From Bromus sterilis (Eukaryota > Streptophyta > Magnoliopsida > Poales > Poaceae), in NCBI GenBank assembly GCA_950022295.1, contig OX465599.1:289189501-289253500 (forward strand): a stretch of 64,000 bases of DNA, written 5' to 3'. Shown here piece by piece: positions 10,559 to 23,072 of this stretch (position 1 is the stretch's first letter; the number at the start of each line of letters is the position of its first letter). Position numbers and translations under genes: made by a program. Below the pieces are notes generated by a model, which saw only the letters and a program-made list of their open reading frames with translations, made no database searches and was not told the origin of the DNA.

Positions 10559-11248
10559 ATGAACATAGAGGCTTTCAAACAAGTGAGCTTAAATGATATC
10601 ACTACCTCCTTGATAGATAGTAGTGATCTAGACTTTGACAACTACACTTTATTTGAAGTTATTGGTTTCCTACACAAGATGTCTAGAGACCCCCACACTA
10701 GCACACTTAATCTTGCCTTCACAGAGCATATCACCAATGCTCTAATCAAAGTTAGGGAGGAGAAGCTTAGACTAGAAGCCTTCATACCTATGAAGCTAGA
10801 AGATGGTTGGGATCCTATGATAAAAATCAAATTGAATAACTTCTCTTGTTATGCTCTTTGTGATGTTGGAGCAAGTACCTCTGTTATGCCCAAAAGAATG
10901 TATGATATGCTTGAATTAAAACCTTTTGATCCTTGTTCTTTTGGTGTTCGTCTTGATGATTCTTCCGTAAACAAACTTTTGGGGAAGATCGACGATGTTC
11001 TTATCATTGTCAATGACAATTATGTTCCCGTTGATTTTACTAATATGGACATTGAGTGTGAGCCCTCTTGTCCAATTATTTTGGGATGTCCTTTTCTTCG
11101 CACAGTTGGTGATGTTATTGACATGAAAGAAGGGGCTATAAAATTCCAATTCCCTCTCAAGAAAGGGATGGAACATTTCCCTAGGAAAAAGATTAAGTTG
11201 CCTTTTGAGTCCATCACACGGGCTAGTTATTTTCTTGAAAAGACCTGA
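10559..11248 (+). CDS. Athila-like aspartic protease, copy 1
   Basis: The frame encodes the retroelement aspartic protease that cleaves Gag precursors in the particle. The active-site region is YALCDVGASTSVMP at about residues 96-109 of the frame; Asp-Val-Gly stands in for Asp-Thr/Ser-Gly. The second half of the fold, PIILGCPFLRTVGDVIDMKEG, follows. The N-terminal 80 residues are the end of the Gag linker (FKQVSLNDITTS...). It is in the same phase as gag 9209-10243, with a stop and a shifted patch between. Downstream, where RT should start, the sequence becomes non-coding, so the protein ends after FPRKKIKLPFESI at 11248. Confidence 0.9.
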   Translation: MNIEAFKQVSLNDITTSLIDSSDLDFDNYTLFEVIGFLHKMSRDPHTSTLNLAFTEHITNALIKVREEKLRLEAFIPMKLEDGWDPMIKIKLNNFSCYALCDVGASTSVMPKRMYDMLELKPFDPCSFGVRLDDSSVNKLLGKIDDVLIIVNDNYVPVDFTNMDIECEPSCPIILGCPFLRTVGDVIDMKEGAIKFQFPLKKGMEHFPRKKIKLPFESITRASYFLEKT

Positions 11249-11377
11249 TCTATTTGTTTTAAGCCTAGCTAATGGCTTTAAAGAAGCGCTTTCGGGAGGC
11301 AGCCCGCAACGAATTTAGGTTTTTTGCTTTTCTTCTGTTTTTAGTGGTCTTGATGATTGTTTACTACTGTAGCAACA

Positions 11378-11445
11378 TCATACGGCAAGGGAAGTAAAAG
11401 TTGTGCCTTTTATAGCCTCATACGGCAAGGGAAGTAAAAGTTGTG
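11378..11445 (+). repeat. Tandem duplication, 28-bp unit at 40-bp period
   Basis: The string tcatacggcaagggaagtaa plus aagttgtg occurs at 11378-11405 and again at 11418-11445. The two other family copies show it only once (near 21549-21571 and 35585-35610), so the duplication is private to this copy. Confidence 0.85.
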
Positions 11446-11894
11446 ACATGCTGTCCAGAAAACAGATTCTATCCTCGTGACTAGAAAAATCACAGAAAAA
11501 TCTCAGTTCATGTTTTTGAGCTGAATTTTTTACACAGCGTGCTCTACACAATCACGAAACTTCCGTATGTTCTGAGTTTTTTTATTTAAGTTGCATAAGT
11601 ACCCATAAAAAATTCTTTTATATCTGCTGTTCTGTTTTTCAGAGATTCTGCCACGTTTTGTCTCTCCTTACTTTTGCAAACCTTAAGCTTGCTTTTTCCT
11701 TGCAAAAACTTTTTGGAAATCTTGAGAAACAGTATCTATTCAAGATTATCTTTATTTTCAGTAGAGGCAAAAACTATTTTATTAGGGTACTAACCTCTCT
11801 AATCAGTCTACAATGAGTTATGTATGAAGTGAGTTTTCAAGTGTGCGATGGAAGATGATGAAAGAAGATCTTGGAGTGCCAAACGCTCAAGCTT

Positions 11895-11973
11895 GGGGAT
11901 GCCCATGTGCACCCCCAATAAATATTCAAGGACACTCAAGCGTCTAAGCTTGGGGATGCCCCCGAGCATCCCC
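11895..11973 (+). other. Twin hairpins, copy 1
   Basis: Two GGGGATGC...GCAYCCC inverted repeats, 11895-11915 and 11952-11973, start 57 bp apart. Each is preceded by AAGCTT, the same wording as the polypurine tract. The pair is conserved in the other two family members with the same spacing. Confidence 0.8.
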
Positions 11974-14019
11974 TTCTTCATCAAAAATTATCAGTTCGTC
12001 TCTCGTTACACTATATTTTTATCACTTCATGCGTTATGTGCTATTCTTGGAGCGTCTCGCTCTTTACTTTTGTAGGTTTGTTTTTGCTTTGTTTGCTGTA
12101 GTAACAAGTTAGACCCCAGCTTACTGTTTTGTGTGGAAGAGATACACGCTCCGCTTGAACTAGAATTCCTCATAGGATTTGCATGCTTATTCTTTTAGCT
12201 GTGAGTTGTTCTTTTTCTTTTCTTAGCTGCTGCTTTGTTTAGTTGTAGTGCTTTAGTTTTTCTAGAGCTTTTCTTTTGTTTTAGGTTGAACTTTCTATAG
12301 GTTGCATGTTTTATCTTGTTAGAGAGTTTGCTTGTTGCACTGAGTTTTGTGTCTTGACTAGAAGTAGGTAGTTGAAGTTGATTTTCTCTTTGTAGTAGTA
12401 ACTTGCAATAGTTTTGAGGTATTGACAAGAGTAATGTTTGAACTTTTGGTGTCAAGAGCTCGAGCCTATTAGTGATAGATGTCGTATTTTGGGCAATCTG
12501 TGTGTTTTTCGAAAACCAAAAACCCATGTTGAGAACTCTAGCTACTAGATGGATCACTAACCTCTGGAGGGTTCGAATATTAGAGAACACTCACGTACCA
12601 TGAGTCGAGGATGCGCAAGGATAACCAAACCCCCATACACACCTCCTCGGGGTACTTGTCTCTCTGTGAACCTCCTGATTAGATTGAGAGTTACCGATAA
12701 TAAGTGCATGTGTTCTTCGGACTAATGTGAGTATTCGAAAGTTGACACTTCCACCCACCTATACTTTTTCTAGCCTCTTTGGTACCGTGCATTGCCCTTT
12801 CTCATCTTGAGAGTTGGCGCATACTTCGCCGGTGCATCCAAACCCTTGGCACGATACGCTCTGTCATCATAAACCTCCTTATATCTTTCCTCAAAACAGC
12901 CACCATACCTACCTACAAGGCATTTCCATAGCCTTTCCGGGATACCTTGCCATGCAACATCCATCTTCTCATGACTTGATCTTCATGTCATACATTCGCA
13001 TCATGATAGTTATATCTTCTTTATGTGAGTACCTTTGTAAAGTGTGAAATATCTCCTATATTCTTGTAAAATATAGAGTGTTGCCCCTAAAGTGAGGAAA
13101 AGATCCCAAAGAGGACAAAATCAAAAGATCCCAAAGTGGACAAATGAGAGTTAAATAGAAAGAGCCATTGAGGCCACCAAAAAAATACAAAAAATAGAAA
13201 AAGAAATAAAAAGAGAGAAGGGGCACACTACTATTCCTTTTGAGAGATCCACACTAGTACTTCATTCTCTATCCCTTGTACTCCATAGAGATCATCATCA
13301 TGCATATAGCTATGTGGGGACCTTCACACTAAAGAACTTGGCTTGTATATTCCAATGATGAGCCTCCTCAAACGAGCTCTAGGTCTTCTTGAGCAAGCAA
13401 GTTGGATGCACCCCCACTAGTTCCCTTGGAGAGCTTTTAGCTCGCATGTGCATCCGCTGTATGGAAATCCCTACTCCTCGCATCATATCTATCATATGGC
13501 CTTCTCTCGCCTATGATTGTCCTCATTGATGTCAGCCTTTCACACCCTTTTTTTCTTCCTCCTCCACCTTCTTTTTGTTTCTCCTTTTAGGTGTCAACTT
13601 TCTTGCTCACGCTCATCCATTGCATGAGTGCTCAAAATATCGAAAGGGAGTGGATCAGTTTGACTTGTACCTGACTAGTGGTCTGGGGTCGAGTCAAGAT
13701 AAGAATCTAAAGGAGACTAAGTGTGAAACTTTAGTAGATAGTTGTTCTCAACAACCTTATTTTTTCTCTCGTATTTCCCCTATCCCTTGCTTGCACGCAA
13801 ACACCATCTGGAGACATTAAAGTCACGGACAGCGAGAGCTCTTGCACCTTTTGTTCTTTTACTACTTGTGTTAACGCTAATATAGACTCTTGCTTGTTAA
13901 GACTTGAATTGAATTGCATGCTTTGATTGCTTTACTTAAAAGTCCTTATATGGTTGTGTGGCATGTCACCACAGAAATTATGCTTGTTATCATTTACCTA
14001 CTCGAGGACGAGCAGGAAT

Positions 14020-14034
14020 TAAGCTTGGAGATGT
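14020..14034 (+). other. Polypurine tract of copy 1
   Basis: The run taagcttggagatgt precedes the TGATACG start of the 3' LTR. The intact family form is AAGCTTGGGGATGT (seen inverted at 19014 and 32956); here one G has become A. Confidence 0.7.
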
Positions 14035-15689
14035 TGATACGTCCAAAACGTATCTATAATTTCTGCTTGCTCCATACATGTTTTGTGTGACTTTGCCATG
14101 TTTTGCTTGAACTTCCATACACTTTTGAGCATATTTGGACTAATCTATTAACCCAGTGCACCCAGCTGCCAGTTGCTGTTTTCTGCTGTTTTTGTATCTC
14201 AGGTTTTCCGGCCATTAAAAGTACTCCAAAAAATCCGGGAAAATCAGATAAAAAATCAGCGCAACGGAAGCTTCCGGAATCACCAAAGAAGGGAAGGAGG
14301 GCCACCACCAGGCAGCCAGGAGGGCAGGTGGCGTGGCCCCATCCTGGGCCGCGCCAGGCACCCTCCTGACTGCCTCGTGGCCCCTCTTGGTGCCCCGCTT
14401 CGCCTATATTTACCCCCCCTGTGACGGAAAACCCTAAGATCAATCCTTCTTTCGCGATCTCTCCTCTGTACCGCCGCCGCCGCCGTTTCAAGATCGGGGC
14501 TGCCTGGAGAAGCTGCTCCGGCACCCTGTCGGGTAAAGCTACCCCATCCGGGAGACGATACATAGCCATGGACGCCTCCCATATGTACCATGAGTAGTTT
14601 CCCTTGGACCATGGGTCCGTGACCAGTAGCTATGTGATCTATCTCTCCCTTCTTTGTGCTTCCGCTTTCGAGTCCTTGTGAGCTGCCTCACATGATCGAG
14701 GCACCTTTGTAATTTTCTGTTGTTGCTATGTTGAGTTTGTTGGGATCTGATGGATTATGAGACTATGTTCAGATTGTGATGACTAATATATTTGGTTCTT
14801 CTCTTTTATATTTTGTTCTTGAGTAAATTCTTGCATGTTCTCCGTTGCCGTATTTTACTTTGGCCAAGTGATTTATTGCAACTCCAAGAGGGAGCATTAT
14901 TCTTGATTGTTGGTTCATCCCCTTGATGTCTAGCTTGAGTGATAGAAACATGAGACTAGGGGATGTGATGTTGCTACCAGGGATACAACAACGGTGCTTG
15001 TATCCGCGGGTGCAAGGATTGTTTACTTTACGCAAAGTTCTTTTGATGCAGTTGTCTGTTGCTTTGAGTTTACACTTTGGGTGGGATTCGCAACTTAATA
15101 CCAGCGAGATGTGCTGGATAGATATCTCAAGGTGGATGATTCGTAGTAGATGCAGATGGATTTCGGTCTACTTACCTTGGCGTACTGCCCATTGCTTTTG
15201 AGCCCTTCCTTTCTTTGCAGTATAGTTAGCATTGCGGTGCCTTCATAATCCTGTCAATTTCCCAACTGTGATTTGTTTACCTCTCTAGCACTTTTATCTT
15301 CTTTTGGGAGAGAGACATCACTAGTGAAAATCACGTGACCTTGGTCCACCTTCATATCATTGTGTACACCATCTATTTACTTTTAGTATTTACTTTCAGT
15401 TTCCACTATCATTATCTCTTGCGTTAATCCTTTGTCAACAGCAAGGCCGGAGGAATTGACAAATCCCCTGTACTCGTTGGGAGCAAAGTTATTTGTTGCT
15501 GTGTGCAGGTCCACGTCAACTATCTAGCCCGAAGCTAATTTCTGGCGCAGTTGTCACCTTGTATATCTTGGAGTCCTACTGGTTAGATAACCTTGGTATC
15601 TTCACCGAGGGAAATTTGTTGCTACGCTACATCTCACCTTCCACTTGGGGTAACCAACGAGAAGTGAGAGAACTATCCTCACCGTATCA
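14035..15689 (+). repeat. 3' LTR of copy 1
   Basis: 1655 bp, TGATACGTCC...CCGTATCA. It contains a TATA-like box at 14403, a GC-rich stretch at 14290-14560, and an internal PBS-like sequence at 15531-15552. Frames inside (14054-14612) are LTR sequence, not genes. Adjacent on the right is the minus-strand chromovirus LTR. Confidence 0.9.
14403..14411 (+). promoter_or_regulatory. Putative TATA box of copy 1 3' LTR
   Basis: ctatattta follows a GC-rich block and precedes ccccccctgtgacgg; the related LTRs have taaataggcgaaggg (inverted) at the equivalent place. Position about 370 bases into the LTR fits a U3/R boundary. Confidence 0.5.
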
Positions 15690-17404
15690 TCTACCTACGG
15701 ACAAGACAGTATAGATGTAAAGGTTGCGGCCGCTCTAGCATATATGGTGGCTATCGTTCTATTAGAGTAGAGGTAAGATCCAAGAATGCACGTGACATCG
15801 TTTCATAAGTCTTCTATCCACCTACTTACGGCAAACATAGCACAACCTTGATCTTCTCTCGGTCCCCCGGACGAAGAAAATCAGCCAAGGCACACACACG
15901 GTAGACAAGTTTTAATTATGATCCAAATTTATGTTGTTCTATGAACAAGGAGTAGGTCTCAATTCGTCCATAACCGCGGAGACCGCTTTTAGAAAAGATT
16001 TAACCCTGCAGGGGTGTACCAACTTCCCATCATAGGCTTGGCATGTACGCCCGGTTTCCATTTGGCTAGGTAAGCGCCTGAAACTGTGGAACGTCAGAGT
16101 CCCTCTAACTAACAATGTACAACTCCGGGTGGCCCCCGGTGATTCGACACCCAAATCAAAAGCCGGCCGCGCTCTCGAATCGGCCTCTACCGTCTGTCGC
16201 AGGTTTGGATAGCCGGTTAATCTCACATGAGACCGGGTCCTCAGCTAAACAAGGTGGGCCAGCAAGGGAACCATGTCCTCACTGGTCCGGGTTGGTTTGA
16301 AAACATTTGGGGTACCACCAACACACACACGTCGCAAAATGTAAATAAGCTCGGGCCACCACTAGAATTGTATGAAGCTAGGTAGGTAGGACAAGGGGGC
16401 CCCATAGAACCCCACACACGTTTAGGCACACTCGTCAAGAAACACAATACCCGGAACACAGGACCTAGGTGACTCAAATGGAACAAAACACCTGGCGGGA
16501 ACAGCTCGGTCTCCCATATTCGTCAAATATAAATTAACATCATAATAATAAATATCAACCAACTTCTTTGTTAACATGATATCCCAACCATAGTATAGGG
16601 TAAAGCAGCAAGTTTTCCCAATCATACTAAGCAATGGCTGAGCAGCGGTAACTTAGCAATACAATGTTTTTCTGTGATGTGGGGATCATGGTTGTTTAGT
16701 TTTTGATTGTGGCATAGGCAAGGTGGATGGGATCAAACAACGTTCTAGACTACAGCTAGGCAGGTAGGAAGAAAGTTATAAGATAATGGTATAGATCTTC
16801 CCCTTGCCTAGGTAATCGGTCGACGGAGCAGACGTAGCAGGGTCCTCGAGATCGGTGTCGGAAATCTCCATGTAAGTCTCCTTGGCATCCTCAGGTGCTC
16901 ACGTAAGGTACCGGCAAGGAAAGCACACAAGTAAACATCGGAACCAACAATGCTCAAGCATGGATGAGATGAGCAAGTTAAAGACATGGTGTGACCCTAT
17001 CTAGTCAATTTAAATGGAGGTGTTGACGACACGTCAACAACTGCATATGCAATTACTTACGTTTTTATGGCTTCGGTCATAGACTTAATTTTGGTGTAAA
17101 TATCATAGCAACATGGCATGGCATGAACAACAAAAAAAGTTATCAAAGTAAAGCATCGTAAAATTAAACTAACGATTCCAGAGACGGAGAAGTGTCGGTG
17201 AATTTGACACTGGGAAGATACAACAGAAGAAAAGGGCCCAGCCACATTGCATATGACAAGATGCTAGGGGCTGGTTCGAGATTGCAAAGGAATTGAAGAC
17301 GACATGGAATAGAAGTTGAATGAATAGATGAACGAGAGTCAACATGCACTGAAGTTGAAAGGAATGCAAAGAAAAAGGGGCAAGGAAAAATTCAAATGGT
17401 CAAG
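15690..17404 (-). mobile_element. Minus-strand chromovirus LTR, segment 1 (3' part)
   Basis: Read on the minus strand, this is collinear with 58.8-59.7 kb of the plus-strand LTR: the box at 15961-16020 is the complement of 59410-59470, and 16090-16190 corresponds to the 'gactccccgggggccaccc' block at 59260. It lacks roughly the last 400 bases of the LTR, cut where the Athila-like copy 1 ends. It continues after the insertion at 17405-24689. Confidence 0.75.
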
Positions 17405-19013
17405 TGATGGCTTCTCGCCCTTCGTTGGTAGGCCCCAAGTGGAAGGCGTGATGCAGTACAGCAGCGAGTTTCCCTCGGTGAAGATACCAAGGTTTCTCTC
17501 CAGTAGGACTCCGGAGATGATAAGTAGGTGTCAGTGGCGCAACTGACGTGAACCTGCACACAGACACAGATAACTTTGTTCCCAACGAAGTTCAGAGAGG
17601 TTGTCAATCTCTCCGGTCTTGTTGTTCACAAAGGGTAAAAACGCAAGGGATAATGATAGCAAGTAAAAGCAGTAAAGTAAATGTAGCGTGCAAATAGTGA
17701 TAAGGATATTGACCGGGATACGTGATGTTCACTAGTGATGTCTCTCTCCCAAAAGACGATTAAACTTCTATGCGAGGTAAACAAATTACAGAAAGGCAAT
17801 TGACAGGATTATGAATGAACCGCAATGCTAACTATGCTACAAAAGAAAGTAAGAGGTACAAAAGCACAGGCAGTACGCCAAAATAAGTAGACCGAAATCC
17901 AACTGCATCTACTACTAATCATCCACCTTGAGATATCTATCCAGAACATCTCGCTGGTATTAAGTTGCGAGCCCCACCCAAAGTGTAAACCCAAAGCAAC
18001 ATACAACTGCATTAAAAAGTACTTTGCGTAAAGTAAAAAATCCTTGCAACCGCGGTTACAAGCACCATTGTTTTCCCCCTTGTGCCAACAGCACATCCCC
18101 TAGACTCATGTTTCTGTCACTCAAGCGTGTCATCGGGGGGCATGAACCCACAATCGAGCACAACGTTCCCTCTTGGAGTCACTACCTACTACTTGGTCAA
18201 AGCAATAAACAGCAACGGAGAACATGCAAGAATTACTTAGGAACAAAAATATAAAAGATAGAAACCAAATATATTACTCTATCACAATCTGAACATAATC
18301 TCATAATCCATCAGATCCGATCAAACTCAACATAGCAATTGCAGAAATATTACAAAAGTGCCTCGATCATGTAGGGCAGCTCACGAGGTCTAAACAATGA
18401 AGATCAAAGAGGGGAGGAGAACATCACATAGCTACTGATCACGGACCCATGGTCCAAGGAAAACTACTCACGAGACATCCGGGGAGCATCCATGGTGGAG
18501 AGGAGACACCCGGCGGTCAATCCTCCCTCCGGCAGGGTGCCGGGAGAAGGTCTTCTGGTGCTCCCGATCTTCGGAAGCGCGGCGGCGGCGGAACAGAGGA
18601 GAGTTCGCGGAATAGGGTTCTCGTTCTGGAGTTTTCCCGTGACGGGGGATAAATAGGCGAAGGGGGGCAGCTAGATGTCGACAAGGGGCCCCAGGTGCCC
18701 CCCTGGCGCGGCCAGGGGTGGGGCTGCGCCGGGTGGTCGCCTGGGCCCCCCTGGCCCCTCTCGGGCTCTTTGCGAAGCTTCCATCATGCTGGTTTTTTAT
18801 CTGAATTTTCCCGAATTTTTCTGGTACTTTTTATATGGGGGAAAACTGAAATAGAAAAACAGCAGAAAACAGGAACTGGCGCTGGGGTGCACTGAGTTAA
18901 TAGGTTAGTCCAAATATGATAAAAAATGTATGAAAGTGTATCTAGATCATAGCAATATCACACAAAACATGCATGGAGCAAGCAGAAATTATAGATACGT
19001 TTTGTACGTATCA
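17405..19013 (-). repeat. 3' LTR of copy 2
   Basis: 1609 bp; on the minus strand TGATACG(TACAAAACG)...GCCATCA. A TATA-like taaataggc (inverted) lies near 18649. Adjacent to the polypurine tract at 19014. Confidence 0.92.
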
Positions 19014-21752
19014 ACATCCCCAAGCTTAATTCCTGCTCGTCCTCGAGTAGGTAAATGATAACAACATAATTTCTGTGGTGACATGCTAGCAACCATAAAA
19101 GAACTTTGAAAAGTAAAACAATCAAGGTTAGAGATTCAATTCAAGTCATAACAGGCAAGAGTCTATATTAGCATTTGAAATAAGTAACAAAAGAACATTA
19201 GGTGCAAGATCCCTCGATGTTCGTGACTCGAATGTCTCCAAATGGTGTTTGCATGCAAGAAGGGGATAGGGAATACAAGAAAAAGTATTTTTTTTGTTGA
19301 GAACTCAATCTACTAAAGTTTCACACTTGGTCCTCTTTGGAATCTTATCTTGACTCTCCCCAGACCACTAGCCAGGTACAAGCCAATTTGATCCACTCCT
19401 TTTCGATATTTTGAGCACTCATGCAATGGATGAGCGTAATCACGAGAGTTGACACTTAGGATGGAAAAGAAAGAATATAGTGGAGGAGGAAGACAAAAAG
19501 GGTAATAAAGGCTCACATCAATGAGGACAATCATAGGAAAGAGATGCCAAATGATAGATATGATGTGAGGAGTAGGGATCGCCATGCAACGGATGCACAT
19601 ACGAGCTAAGAAGCTCTCCAATGGAACTATATGCAAAAAGATCATCTCTATGGAGTACAAGGATATAAAGGGAGTACTAGTGTGGATCTCTCAAAAAGGA
19701 TAGTAGTTTTTCCCCTTTCTCTCTTTTTATTTCTTTTTCTCTTTTTTCTATATTTTTTTGTATTTTTTTGTGGCCTCAATGGCTCTTTCTATTCAACCCT
19801 CATTTGTCCTCTTTGGGATCTTTTAATGTGTCCACTTTGGGATCTTTTCCTCACTTAAGGGCACCACTCTATTTTACAAGAAGGTAAAGGAGATCTTTCA
19901 CACTTTACAAGGTACTCAAAAGCATAAAGAAGATGTAACTACATGATGTATGCAATGTATGTCGCTGCCAGTGTAGCAAGAACATGTATGACATGAAGAT
20001 CAAGTCATGAAGAGGTGGATGTTGCATGGCAATGTAACTCGGAAAGGCTATGGAAGTGCCTTGATAGGTAGGTATGGTGGCTGTTTTGAGGAAAGATATA
20101 AGGAGGCATATGATGACAGAGCGTATCATGCCAAGGGTTTGGATGTACCGGCGAAGGTGGACACCAACTCTCGGAGTGAGAAGAAGGCAATGCACGGCAC
20201 AGGAAAGGCTAGCAAAATATGGGAAGGTGCAAGTGTCAACTCTCAATACTTACATTAGTCCGAAGAACTCATGCACTTATTATAGGTAACTCTCAACCTA
20301 ATAAGGAGGTTCACAAAGAGACAAGTGCCCCGAGGAGGAGTGTATGGGGGTTTGGTTATCCTTGCGCATCCTCGACTCATGGTACGTGAGTGTTCTCTGA
20401 TATTCGACTCCTCAGAAGAGTAGTGAACCATCTAGTAGCTAGAGTTCTCAACTGGTTTTGTAGGTTTTGAAAATAAACACGGATTTCCCAAAATATGATA
20501 CCTATCACTAATAGGCAAGAGCTCTTGACACCAAAAGTTCAAACATTACTCACATCAATACCTCAAAACTATTGCAAGTTACTACTAAAATTAAATAGCA
20601 ACCTCAATCACCTACTTCCCAAAACAAGACACAACTCAGTGCAACAAACAACTCTCTTTAACAAGATAAACATGAAAACTAAAAAGAGTTGCAGCAACAA
20701 ACTAAACAAAATCCAAGGCTCTTGCTAAAGACAAACTAAAACTAAAACTAAAAATGGCAGTAGCTATGAAAAGATAAAGAACACACAACAGCAAAAAGAT
20801 AGGCATGAAGAATCCTATGATGTGTTCTAGATTTTGAAAGTGGAGCGTGTTTCTCTCCCACACAAAGTAAGACGGGATCTAACTTGTTATGAACAGCAAG
20901 CAAAGCTAAAGAAAACTAAAAACAAAACCTAAGAGCGAGACGCTCCAAGCATAGCACATAACGCATGAAGTGATAAAAATATAGTGAGACGAAGGACGAA
21001 CTGATGATTTGTTGATGGGAATGGGATGCACGGGGGCATCCCCAAGATTATACGCTTGAGTCTCCTTGAATATTTATTGGGGATGCATGGGGGCATCCCC
21101 AAGCCTGAGCGCTTGACACTCCTGGATCTTCTTTCATCATCTTCCATCGCACACTTGAAAACTCCCTTCATACATAACTCATCATAAGCTGATTAGAGAG
21201 GTTAGTACCCTTAATAAATAAAAAAATTCTCCACTGGATATAAATATATTCTTGAAGAGATACTGTTTCTCAAGAGTGCCAAAAAGTTTGTGCAAAGAAA
21301 AAGCAAGCTTAAGGTTCGCAAAAGTTAGGAGAGACAAAACGTGGCAGAATCTGTGAAAAGCAGAACAGCTGATAGTAAAGAATTTCTTTAGGGGCACTTC
21401 TGCAACTCAAATCAAAAAACTCAGAACATACGGAAGTTTCGTAATTGTATAGAGCATACCGTGTAAAAATTTCAGCACAAAAAGATGAACTGGGAATTTT
21501 CTGGAATTTTTCTGGTCACGAGGACAGAATCTGTTTTCTGGAAAGCAGGTCACAACTTTTACTTCCGTTGCCATAAGAGGCTATAACTTGGCACAAAGTT
21601 GAAAAATAAAGATACAATGATGTTGCTACAGTAGTAAAAAACATCAAGACACAACAAAAGCAAAAATAAAATCCTAAATTCGTTGCGGGCTGCCTCCCGA
21701 AAGCGTTTCTTTTATGCCTTTAAGCTAGGCATGAAGATCATAAAAGTTGCTC
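19014..21752 (-). other. Non-coding internal region and polypurine tract of copy 2
   Basis: It begins with acatccccaagctt (19014-19027), the inverted polypurine tract. The rest is collinear with 32956-35783 and, inverted, with 11249-14034. No gag, RT or integrase motif was found. Twin hairpins lie at 21022-21100. Confidence 0.75.
21022..21100 (-). other. Twin hairpins, copy 2
   Basis: Inverted repeats of the form GGGATGC...GCATCCC at 21022-21043 and 21079-21100, starting 57 bp apart, equivalent to those at 11895 and 35060. Confidence 0.8.
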
Positions 21753-22879
21753 TCATAAAAATAAGGATTTGAAGCAAAAGAGAGCATCAAGAAGCAAATA
21801 TGAAACACATTTAAGCCTAACCCACTTCCTATGCATAGGCATCTTGTAAGAAAATAAATCAAATAAGCACAAAGTGACATGCATAGGAAGGTGGAACAAG
21901 AACAACTTCAAAACTTTCAACATAAAGAGAGGAGTTTTAGTAACATGGAAGTTTCTACAACCAAACTTCCCTCTCTCAAAATAATTTTCAGTAGTATCAT
22001 GAACAACATCAAGAATATAACTATCACATAAATCATGTTGTTCATGACCTATAAACACGCGTGTATAGTTTTCAACACGGTCTTTAGGATTATAAGAGAA
22101 ATGCAACCCATCACATTGAGCCTTGATAAGAGCAAAGTTCTCCGGAGTTGGAGATTTCAAAAGGATAATAGGACAATCAAAAGTGGGTGCAATAGCAACA
22201 ATTTCATGCTTAACATAAGGAACTATAGATATCATTTTTTCAGCATCATCCATAGTGGCATCTTGGCCATCAACAAAGCAAGTATCAAAATTTTCAGAAA
22301 GGGATATTTCAAGTGAGTCCTCGGAATCATGGGATTCCTCCTCAAAGCAATCATTGGCCTCTTCTTGGGCGGCAAAAATTTTATTTTTGAAATTCTCAAT
22401 ATAAGAATTGGAAGTATAATTCTCGAAGCAATAAGCAAGAAATGCAAAGTTTTCAGACTCGAAAATAGTATCGTGATACTTTTCAATCAAAGAAAAGCAA
22501 TCTCATAGGCACCTTTAAAAGCAACAAACTCTTCAATCTTTTCAACATCAAATTAATCGTAAACACCTTTAGCATAAGAAGATAAGATCTCATTTTCATT
22601 AAACTCACATTGGAAAGGGAGGTGTTTATGATCTATATTAGAACATCAAGTAAAATCATAAATGTGGTACAAAAGTTTAGCATGGCAATAAGAAACATGT
22701 ATTTGATCCCATAAGTGTTTCCCTTTCTGAGATAGGCGGTGCCGCGTATAATGAGCATGCTCATCCAATGATTTTCCCTCAACCAAGTCGGTTGGGTTTT
22801 TAGCGCGAGCACAAATTGATCGAAGACGATCCAAGTGAAACATGTCCATCCTACCATATTTTGGTGGTTCATCACCCAT
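21753..22879 (-). pseudogene. Broken ORF of unknown function in the gag position of copy 2
   Basis: The likely start is MGDEPPKYGR at 22879, just downstream of the leader. The frame is open to 22646, then has in-frame stops (end of HIYDFT, then after KGVYD and EIAFL) and a shift, and runs open again from 22490 to 21753 (245 codons). The second part is acidic (EEANDCFEEESHDSEDSLE), then has PYVKHEIVAIAPTFDCPIIL and ends in a hydrophobic tail (LFLFHLPMHVTLCLFDLF), possibly membrane-associated. No retrotrans_gag, CCHC knuckle or protease motif is visible. I do not recognise the family. It could be a captured sequence or a strongly diverged Gag substitute; the long open stretch with amino-acid-like composition says it was once protein-coding. 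Confidence 0.65.
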
Positions 22880-23040
22880 GGTGAGGATAGTATAAATAGG
22901 CAAAGCAAGAGAAAGGCAAAAGGTAGCAACTATTTTTGTGGTTTTTCATAAAGGACACAAAGATAAAAACTGAAAGGTAAACTAACAAGACTAAAAAGCA
23001 AAGGTAAAGGGTAGTGTGCAACTCCCCTATCTTAGCACTC

Positions 23041-23062
23041 GGATTCCCCGGCAACTGCGCCA
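23041..23062 (-). other. PBS of copy 2
   Basis: On the minus strand, TGGCGCAGTTGCCGGGGAAT and two more bases, ten bases inside the 5' LTR. The usual GCC is GCA here. Confidence 0.8.
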
Positions 23063-23072
23063 GAAATTCGCT

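Larger units (their letters stand above)
11249..14034 (+). other. Non-coding internal region of copy 1
   Basis: About 2.8 kb follows the protease with no frame resembling RT, RNase H or integrase. It contains a 28-bp direct duplication (11378-11405 and 11418-11445), a pair of hairpins (11895-11915 and 11952-11973) and a terminal polypurine tract. The same sequence, inverted, occurs at 19014-21750 and 32956-35783, so it is a conserved part of the family rather than random decay. Confidence 0.75.
8288..15689 (+). mobile_element. Non-autonomous Athila-like LTR retrotransposon (copy 1, plus strand)
   Basis: The element has a 5'-truncated 5' LTR (8288-9054), a tRNA-Asp-type PBS, gag and protease frames, about 2.8 kb of non-coding internal sequence and a complete 3' LTR (14035-15689, TGATACG...GTATCA). 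Between protease and 3' LTR there is no reverse transcriptase or integrase motif in any frame, so it cannot transpose alone. The LTR belongs to the same family as copies at 17405-24689 and 31332-43371, but its 3' end reads gagagaactatcctcaccgtatca rather than gagaagccatca, so it is a different subfamily. The left TSD is lost with the start of the 5' LTR; the right flank starts tctac. Confidence 0.85.

Noticed and set aside
15725..15738. Sequence resembling a cloning polylinker (gcggccgctctag)
   Set aside because: The homologous LTR at about 59705-59725 has a diverged but alignable natural sequence (gtgcggcagcaacctc, inverted), so it is not vector.
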